This document shows, in pieces, positions 37,201 through 47,919 of a stretch of DNA of 64,000 bases. This stretch comes from Wuchereria bancrofti (lineage: Eukaryota > Nematoda > Chromadorea > Rhabditida > Onchocercidae): positions 758,902 through 822,901 of the forward strand of contig SSBO01000002.1 in the NCBI GenBank assembly GCA_005281725.1. Direction: 5' to 3'. The position numbers and the translations under genes are program-made. Position 1 is the stretch's first letter, and every line of letters begins with the position of its first letter. The notes beneath the pieces were generated by a model. The model saw only the letters and a program-made list of their open reading frames with translations. It had not been told where the DNA came from and made no database searches.

Positions 37201-40200
37201 CCTAATTTTCCCTCAAAAAAAATCATTATCAATTGAAGATAATAGAGGTAAAGAAACAGCTAAACAACAAAAATTGCAAAAAATAATAGAGAAATAATGA
37301 CAAGTTATTGGAAAATATATATTAAAAAAAAAGAATTCAAATATGCTTTCTTCCCTTTTTTTTTCTTTGTTTACAATTTTTTTTTCTTCGTAATGTGATA
37401 TTTAGCACTTTGTTTAAATGTTTTAAAAATAGGATATGAATGATAATTGCGTGTAAATTCCGTTTCTTTATTTTTAATTAAAATTTCAATATTAATTATA
37501 ATCTAAGTAAAAAAAAAGAGGACAGAGAAAGAGAGAGAGGGAGAGAGAGAGAGATGAATAGATGGAAAGATGAGAAAGAAAATGATAAGTGGAAAAGTAA
37601 ATTTAAATAAAAATATAATTATATAATGTCTAAAAAATATTTCAGCCTATTATTAAACGTTAAACAAACAAAGAAAAAACCACGACAAAAAAGAATGGAA
37701 TGAAGAAAAAGAAAATGAGAAGGAATCTAAATCCATTCATTCTCAAAAAAAAAAAAAAAAAAAAAAAAAATAGAAAAAAATGAAAAAAAAAAATGATAAT
37801 TATTTTCTTTCTTTTCTAAGTATAATTTATCTTCAATTATTCAAGTGCATTTGACAGAAGTAACACAAAAAACGAAAAAAAAAACGACAGAAAAAAATTA
37901 AAAAAAGAGAAATTGAATTTTGAAAATATAAAAATCACTAAGAAAGAAAACGAAGCAAAAGGAAAAAAAAAAAAAAACTTTTCTTTCCTTACTTTTTTTC
38001 GTGTCTTTAAAAAAAATTTTTTTTCTCCAATACTTTTTTTCTATACTTTAAAACTTCGTCCTATCCTACTTTTTTTTTTTCTTTTTTTAGAAAAATAAGA
38101 GGAAAAGAAGAAAAGAATAGCAAAAAGAAATCGATTTGCTACATATTTTCTTTAACAAAAAGTATTGAAAAAGTATGACGTAGAAATGAATTTCTCACAT
38201 ATCAATAATATAATAATATGCAATCTGCAGAAAATGAAATTGTCCTGAAAAGGTCGTTTTTAAAAAAAAAAAAATAAGAATAAAATAACAATTGACAATT
38301 AAATCGATAATGGAAGAGGTAGAGAGAGAGAGAGAGAGATGGGATAAGAAATAAGATAAAGAAAAAATATTAGAAATGGAAGGAAAGAAGAGAAAAGGAA
38401 AGCAATAAAAGATATAAGAAGCAAGCATATTTCAATTTTAATTTAAGAAAAAAGCAAAAAAAAAAGAGGAAAGAAAAGGAGTGAGAAAGCAAAGTGAAGA
38501 ATGAAATGGAATTTAAAATAAACTAAAACAGAGTTAAAAAAAAACACAGAAAAAAAAACGGAACGAAAGATAAAATTAAAAAAAAAAAAAGGGAAATAAA
38601 ATTGCGATAAGGGAATATATTTTCATTTTTTTTTTCTGCTCCCGCTTCTCCCGCCTTTCTAATCATTGTATCATTTGTCCTCCAATCATTAAGAATTCAA
38701 TAAGCTAACGAAAAGTATCGGCCATCTCTTTTTTTTTTTTTCATTTCCTCTTTTTTCTAATCTTCGTTTTCTTTTTTTTCTTTTTGTTTTTTTTTTTTCA
38801 CATAATTTTTTTATATAACTTACAAATTGTTGTCAATTCCCGAATAGACAAATCTTTTTTTTTTTCTTTTCTCTTTTTTACATTTGCAATTTATTAAGGG
38901 GAATTTTCAAAATGAAGCAATAAATTAAAAGGAAAGAAAAAAATAAATAAATAAATCAAATGTAGCTTTTAATTATTGGATGCATAAATTTTCTGATTTT
39001 TTTACGATCGAAAAGAAAAATGAAAAAGCAAACAAATGATAAAAATGACGTATACGTGATAGCATATAAACATACATATATATATGGTGAAGATGTGAAA
39101 CACGTAAAAGACGTAACAAACATATATGATCTACAAAAATGATGTTTTAATAAATGTTAGTTTAATTAAACCTAATTAAAATTGTTAATTAATTAAACAA
39201 CTGAATCATTTCTTCGTATTCATTTGACGCTGAAAATGCTGTACACAAGTATGACGAATAACAAGAAAAAAAAAGGAAGACGAAATAAAAGAAGGAAATG
39301 TAAAATACGTGAAACAAACGGAAGAAGTGTAAAATACGTGAAAATTACCAAATGTATATGGTAAATAAAATGTTGCAAAAAAAAAAACGAAAAAACGTCA
39401 AATATAAAAATTCATAATATCTTTGCATGATTTAAACAACTAGTGACAACCGGAAAAGCATTTGACAACGAAAACAATATTGACAACAAGAATTAAATGG
39501 AGAGATTGAAATAATTTATTAAAAAATTAAATTTAAACTATTATAAACCAAAAAAAAAATTAATTGAGATTCTATATTTTTCTTCCTTTTAAAAAAGGAA
39601 ATTTTTAATTTAACAGATTTTATGGATGCCCTTGAAAGATAGTCCTCAATCAATGATAATATGCAAGAAATTTCAACAGTTTACAATACCTTGGCCTCTT
39701 TAAATAAAAATTTTTGAATATTATATGAAAGAAGAAGAAAAAGCAAAGAAAGAATAAAGTGTAAAATAATCCTTCAATCATTTTAAGTTTTTGTATAAGA
39801 AAAAGAAGAGAAAAACCACATTTTATGGATGAAAGGAAAAAAAAAAGAAGCAAAAAGTGTAAAAAATGTAAATTTCTCATTTTTTATTTTATTTTTATTT
39901 ACTTATCTTGTTTTTTTTTTAAATAGTCAAATAAACCATTTTTAACATTTCATCTTATTTTAAGATATTAAACAAATAATCACACAATTATTTCCTCATT
40001 CCATTTTAAATAATATAATCTACACAATGTAGTTTGATTGATTGATTGATCGATTGATTGATTACAATGGGAAATGAAAAAATGTTTTTTTTTTTTTTAA
40101 AAAAAAGAGAAACATCTCAAAATAATATTAGTCGGAAAATGATGCATCATTTTTGCTCATTTCATAATATCGTATTATTATATATTGCCTATGAAGAAAT

Positions 40201-43200
40201 AAATTACGTAACGTAGAAAGGAAAAATTTTACGTCCGAAAGATGTACGTCAAATCATCTAATTTGATCCATTTCCAATTGAATAAATTATTCATTCAAGG
40301 ATAGATTTAAAATAAACGTTAAAAATTCAAGAAAGAGAGAGAAAGAAAGAAAAAAAATGTCTTTCAATAATTTTTCTTCACTTTTTTTTTTTGTTCATTG
40401 ATTAATCTTTTTTTTTTCTTCTTTTGCTAAATTACTTTTCAATTAGGCAAAAGAATATAAAAATGAAAGAAATTTCTAAATTCTTCTCATTTTCTAGCAT
40501 CATTTCATATTCTGCTTTTTTTTTTTCATGAATTAAATAACAATACTACAAAATCAATATAATTATTTTAAAATATTAAAAGTTATTATCAACGATAACA
40601 AAAAAAGAAAAAAAAAATGAAGCACATTTATCAAATTATTATTTCCTTTTTTTTTTTTGCTGGGAGAGAGAGAGAGAGAAAAAAAGAAATTTTCAAAAGA
40701 ATCATTTGGAAACAATTCACTAAGCCCATTTTGTTGCAAACAAAATTGAAAATTCCGGTTCCATTTTGTTCAATTTTTTCTTGAAGTTCTATTTTCCTCC
40801 ACTCGTAATACTCTCCCCTCTCCTCTCTCTCCTTTCTCTCCCTTTCCCTCTCTCTCTCGCTTTTTTCTTTTCAAACTATATTTTCACTTCAGAAAACCTC
40901 TTCAAACTAAGCATTACACATTTCAACTTTAAAATAAAAATACATGTTATTAGAAAAAGAAGAAAAAAAAAAGAAAATCTTTAACATAAGTGATTGCTGC
41001 TTTTTTAACCATTCATTTCTCTCTACAACTATCCCATATATTACTTTTTAAAAATAAAAAAAAAAAAAAAAAAATAATTTTATTTCTTTTGAAAAATAAA
41101 ATTTCATGCTGTTAAAGCTAAACTTTTCTCACTTTATATGCTAATGAGTTATGTAGAAGAATGTGAAATATTCAAATATTTTTAATGTAAAATGCAAAAA
41201 ACTAACCGATTGCCGAGAGGATTTTTTAGTTGCATTTGAATCTTTCAATTTTCGTTTACGCTCCTTTTTTTCCAATTTTTCATCACCAATTAATTCACGC
41301 TCACGCATTTCACGTTCACGTCGTTCTTTTCGCTCACGTTTTCTCTCTTTGCGTAATCGCCGCTCTTCGCTATCAATGCTAGTTCCTTCACGCACTTCAC
41401 GTTCTCGACGTTCCCTACGATCTCTTCGACGTTGCTCCTTCTTTTCTCGTCGTAAACGTCTCCTCTCCAGTTTTCGCTCTTTCTCTAACTGGGCCTTACT
41501 TTTACGGCCTTTTTTCTTAATTAAGCCTAACCGTACATTTTCCTCATACCTACGTCGTTTCTCTTCAGCTTCCTCTTTTGCTTTGATAGCTTTCAGCTCG
41601 TCCTGAAAGACCTGAAATTAACAAAATCGTTAGAAGAAGAAGAAACAATTAAAATTTAGAAATAAATTTAATTTAAATTTAAATATTTTACACCAAAATA
41701 GAGAAATTTAACATTGACAAATGGAAGAAATTCATGACCCTAAAATCAACATTACAATTTATTCGCAATGGAAAATCTATATGCCACAAAATTTAAAAGC
41801 TTCCACTCCCTTTCTTTCTTTCTTTCTCTCTCTCTCTCTCTCTTCCTCTCTCTGTTTTAGTAACTTTTCTTTAACAAAAGTAATTTTAAAGAGCAGGAAA
41901 GAAATGAATGGATAGGAAAAGGAGAAAGGATAGGGTGGATTACTCTTTTCCCTAAAACTGGGACGATATCAGGTGAAGGACAATTGGGTGGCGGTATGTT
42001 TTATTCCCAAATGTTACACACACACACACATACACACATACACACATGCACACATACATACATACACACATACATATTTACATATATATACCATATAAAC
42101 ATTTTATCCTATTAATGAAGAAAATTGAAATTTTAGGGGAAAAAAAATAATTCTTTCATTAATTATTAAAAAAGAAAAAATTTTTGAATTAAAATATTAG
42201 AAAAACTATTTCACATTATAATATTATTTATACTTTTCTCTCTTTTTTTTTCTTTTTTAAAAAAGAAACTAACAAATAAACTTAAACATTCGAGCAAAAT
42301 TTTTTTTTTTTTTTAAAAAAGAAAGAAAACTAAAAATGTAATCGATTAGCGCTAAAATTCTTTAGATACTTATTAATATTCTTTCCTTCTTTCATTTTTT
42401 TTTTCCTGTCCATATGAATAATATCATATGATTTTTTCCTTTCTTTCTTTTCTTTTCTTTTTTTTTTTTCAAATTAAAAAAGTAAAGAATATAAAAATTA
42501 AAATAGCTTTTTTCATAAAAGATCTAATTGTTAGCACTCTTTCTCTCTCTCTCTCTCTCTCCCTCTCTCTTTCTCTCTCTCTTTTTTTTTAATTATGAAA
42601 TTTGAGAAAGGAAAAAAAAAATCAAGATAACCTGTAAATCATTTAAATTTTTGAACATTAATAAGGAAAAATCATCAATAATTGATTCTTTCAATAATGT
42701 AATCTTCTCTTTTACCAATAATGTTTTTACATATGTTTGTGAACATGAACATGACAGCCAATCCTGCAAATTAATTTTTTAATTTTATTAATTAACAAAT
42801 GAAATGATTAAATTACAATTTTTATTGCTTTCCTCAATCTTTTTCTTTTTCTTTTTTTTTTTGTCAATTAATTTTTATTTATGTTATAATTTTGAAAGTT
42901 TTTTTCTTTTTCCTACTCTTCTTCATTTACAACTAAAATTTATTGTCATCGTCAATTTCATCATTAAAAGAATTTTGTCGTATTTGTTTACACTTTGCTA
43001 ACGCAATGTTTTATTTACATTCTTATTTACCTTAACTTAAAATGTCCAAGTAATGTCAATAAAGCACTTTAATTACAACAATCAAAGATGATAAATTCCA
43101 GTGATGCAATGATCTTGGATAATTAAATTTTAAACTTATTTACTTTTATTTAAATTTAAACAATAAATCACATTTCCTATGCTTTTCTTAAATTTTATTA

Positions 43201-46200
43201 ATATTTAAATGCATAAATGAATGAATTAACTGAAAATTATTTCACAGTAAAAACAAACAAACAAAATTTTTAGTCATTTTTTATCAATAAATTAATTCGT
43301 CGATTCTATAAAATTTCTAATCCTTCTTTAACTTTCTTTAATTGAAAATATTCTTTTTCCATGTAATTTTGAATTACATTTTATACTTCAAATATAAAAA
43401 TGAAAATGCAAATTTAAGAATTATAAAATTTTCATCAAATTATCTTTTTTTTTTTTAAATGTTAGTAAAAAGCTAATCAAAAAAAAAAAAGTTTAAAATG
43501 AGAAATTAGCTGTAAGTGCAATATTCTATGATCATATCAATTTTGATCGTTCATTTTTCATCTTTTTTTTTATTTTTATTTTTTGATTTTCTGTTTCTTG
43601 AAATAAATCTAACAGAAATGTATGATCAATAACAAAAAAATGTGAAAGAAAAGAAAAAAAAAAACAAAAAAGAAAAACATAAAAGAAAAGAATAAAGCAA
43701 ACCAAAATTGTTGCATTAATCAAAATAACAATTTGAATTTCAAACAAACAAAAAAAAAAAAAGAAGAATATCACTATTAATTTTCAAAATTTTATCGCTC
43801 AAAATATCATAAATTATAACACCATTATATTTTTAAATTTCTAACAAAAAAATTATCGCTATTTTATTGATTAATTTAAAATAAAGTTTAAAACAAAGAA
43901 ACAAAAAGAAAAAAAAAAAACTGAAAGACATTTTTGTTTAAATGATATTGCATTTCAGTTTATTTTCTCTAAATATAAATATAAACAATACTGATAGCTA
44001 ATCAATAATAGATAGAATTAGTTTTATTTTTAACTTTAGTTTTACTTTCCTACTTTCCTTTTTTTTTTTTATTTTATACATTTGATAAGACTGATATTTG
44101 AATCAAAATTAAAATAATGATATGATAATAATATTACCGTTTCTTTCATCGGTTTAAAATAACAAATAAAAAATATTAAATGCTTATTGCTAATATAAAA
44201 AAATAAAAAATAAAAAGAAATCATTACAGTAAAAACATTTCACATTAAAAATAACATTTAGTGAATTAATTTGCAATTTTGTCAAATGTTAAAACTTTTC
44301 ATTTTTCGCTACTAAAAAATATTGTTAATTGCGTATTCGTAAATGTTTGCGATATTTCACTAAATGCGAAATTGTAATGTTATCGTTAATTGTAAACTGT
44401 AATTGGATCATTTTAACAAATGGATGTATCATTTAAAAATTTAAAGTACCAATTTATGGTTAACCCATTCCCTCTAACCCATTTATACTCTTTTTTTCTT
44501 TTTATCGTATTTTGTTTAAAATTTTAAGAAAATTTCATTGCAAAAGAAAAAAGGAAATGAAAAAAAAAAGGAAATAAAAACTATTTCATAAGAAATAAAT
44601 AGAAAGGGAAATGCAAGAGAAAGAGAGGAGAGAGAGAGAGAAAAGGAGAAAAATAAGATAAAATTGATAGATTGCCATATTCTAAAAACGAAATGATATT
44701 TAACAGAAATGACAAAAAAAAAAAAATGTCCTTTCTAGTTTTCCGTTTTTTTTTTTAACTTTTGAAAAAGGAATTTCCCTCTATCTACTTTTTACCTTCA
44801 CTCCTAAAAAATTAAAAAAAAAAAACGAAAGAAAACTGAAATTAGATAATTTTTAGAAAATTAATCATGATGAATTTTATTCAATCTACTTGCTTACTGA
44901 AGCAAATATAAATTATTAAAAAAAAAAAAAAAAACAAAAAAATAAGATCTTTCCTCGTATTTATAATTGCATAAATTTTTTGTTTATGTTTTTCATTCTT
45001 TCGTTTTTTTTTCCCATAGAAATATCGAAATTTTTTTAATGAATTTTATTATTTAATAAAGTTTGGTATAAATTTCTAACTAAACAATTATTGTTATCCT
45101 TCTTCTTATTAATATAATTATTATTATCATCATCATTGTCATTATTATCATAATTATTACTATAATTATCATTAACTGTTACGTACATAGATGGACAAGC
45201 AAATTAACTTAATCATAAAATTGTTTATGCTTCTCTTCAAATCATCATTCGTATTATTATTATTTACTGTAATTTGATTTTATTTATTAAATGTTTGTTA
45301 ATTGAATAGTGTGCTTTGTACGATATCATAAATTTAAATATTTAATTAACACTAAATATAATCTACTAATGCTTACTATTTCGTTCATCACATATTTTTC
45401 TTATCACTTATGAGTATGACAACTCCATTTTAATAATAATTCTCATATTTTCTTCACTCTCAAATAAATAAGATAAAATTATTTAAAATTATATTAACTA
45501 TCATATGTGAAGAAAAAAAACAAAAGAAAAGATCAAAGTAATAATTATTTATTATAAAGTAAAAAAAAAAAAACAATTTAATTTTAATTTTTTTTTCTTT
45601 CAAAAATGATTACATAAGTTAAATTAACGAAAATTTTAAGATTTTTTTTTTTTTTTTAAATAACTTTAAACATTTTTTATTTTTTCTTTTTTTTTTTTTA
45701 ATAACCTTTTTATTAAAATTTAGTATAATGTTGAGAAAAAAGAAAAAAATTACAGTTGAAATAGTTGACGTTCCCTCTTTCACGTCTTTAGCAGGTTGCA
45801 TTAAACTTAACGATTGTTTTGCTATTTGATCAACGTTAATTGTTTGTCCGTTACGAAGTGAACTACCACGACGACGTCCAACACTTTTCCTACAAAAAAA
45901 AAAAAATTGAATTTAAAAATTAATACATAAATTTCTTTAAAAAAGAAAAATAAATTTTACAGCAAAGATAAACTCAGCTAAAATGATATACTGAAAAACA
46001 TTATAACTTCTTCACTCTTTTTCATCGCTTATTCTTTCTTATTTTTCAAAATTGAATTATGATAATCTAAATTTTAAACTCATTTATTTATATTTTGAAA
46101 ATTGTCAAAGTGATAAAAAAATTAATGCATATTAAATGAAATTATTATTTTTAATCTTTTCAAATGCTATAAAATAGTGTGCTAAATGAAGAAAAAAAAA

Positions 46201-47419
46201 AAAAAAAGAAGGAAAGAAATTGTAAAAGATGAAAATCCCTTCTTTATCTGATGAATGCATCATCAAAATGCTCGATAAGATGAAAATTAAAAAAGTACAA
46301 TCGTTTAGAAATGGAATTTAATAAATGAAAATGAAATTGAAATATTCATTGTAATGCTAATTTAACTAATTAAAAATTAAATGATAGTATGATTAAAATT
46401 TCAAAAATGAGAGGAAAAAAAAAAGAACAAAATGATAATTAGTATGGGAAAACAAATGATGTAATTAAACAATAAATGATAAAAAAATAATGTATGAGTT
46501 ATATGAGTCATGATAAGTACATATATATAAATCTTACGAAGTAATTTCAAATTAAATTTTTATTTTCTTTTGTTTTCCTCGTACATTTTATTAATTTAAA
46601 AAAAAACTAATTATTAACAATTATTATGATAGATGAATGCTAGCATAAATTTTACGATATTTGTAATAATAATCATTATTTTATGATAATAATGATGACA
46701 ATAACTAATTATTATTACTATTATTATTATTTATAACATATTATTAATTCTAGTAGTTCCATTTTTTTTTTCTTAATATTTCTTTTTTCTATAATTTCGA
46801 ATTTTATATCAGAAGATAAAACTATAATACTTAATTATATTACTTAAAAACATAAATCTTAATTACATAAATTAATAAAAATACTGCAAAATTTACTATC
46901 CTTCCTGCTTTTCTTTTTCTTTTTTAGTTCATTATTAATAATAAATAGTACAGATTAAAAGAAAATAAAAGTAAAACATAAAAAAAGTTAAAATCGTAAA
47001 TTATTACTATTCTATTTATAGAAACAGTTGCAAATATACTAAATTAAATAAATAATTAATCAAATATTTATCAGTTTTATCGATAAAAAATATATATTAA
47101 ATTTAACAAAGAATAAAGGGACGGAAGATAGAAAAAGGGAAAGAGAGAGAGAGGGAGAGAGAAGGAAAAGGAAGAATAAAATAGCTATAAATAATCGTAA
47201 ATAGAAATTATAGCAAAAAAAAAATGACTTTTCCGCTTCTCTCATTCCCATATTTTAACACATTTTCATCTTTTTCTTCCTATTACTCTCTTATTTTTTC
47301 CTTTTTTTTTTTTAAAAAATGCATTTAATTTCAAAATGAATGAAAAAAAAAACTAAATGGAATTTTTTTTTCCTTCTTATATTATGTGCTGCAATCAAAA
47401 TGAATAACAATTGATGAGT

Positions 47420-47456
<37 letters not shown>

Positions 47457-47885
47457 ATAAAGAAAGAAAGAAAAGTTTACAGGATTAAAAACTATTTCAA
47501 ATAGAAATTTTTAGTTTTTACAAAGTATCATTTTTTCTTTTCATTTTTTTTCACAAAAAAAAAAATTTATTATAAATTAAAACATATGTATATCAATAAT
47601 ATATTACATATCAAATAAATGAATAATTGCAAAAAAGAAAGAATTTCTTATTTCTTTGATTTTATTTTACATTTTTTAAATATTGAATTTTCCTTTTCGT
47701 TGTTCACAAAAAATTTTTCAAAAACATTATTCTTTTAAAGTTTTTCTTTTTGTTTATTCCTTTAAATATAAACTTGTAAGAATATTTTAACTGTTACTGC
47801 TACTATAAACATTTAATACAATATGAATATTAGCAAACTTATCAGTTTATAAAATATTTTTCANNNNNNNNNNNNNNNNNNNNNN

Positions 47886-47919
<34 letters not shown>

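Larger units (their letters stand above)
26063..41206 (-). other. AUTS2-like intron 4, about 15 kb
   Basis: The longest intron, between phase-0 sites. It contains dense GA/CT, CA/TG and tetranucleotide repeats, a sequence gap with duplicated flanks, a 23-bp foldback, and one GC-rich patch at about 35690-35880. I found no exon in it that joins in frame, but the GC patch could be an alternative exon or promoter. Confidence 0.65.

Noticed and set aside
41163..41606. Plus-strand Arg/Ser-rich frame resembling an SR protein
   Set aside because: Antisense of the Arg/Glu/Lys-rich exon 4, which joins its neighbours in phase. No splice or start evidence on plus.
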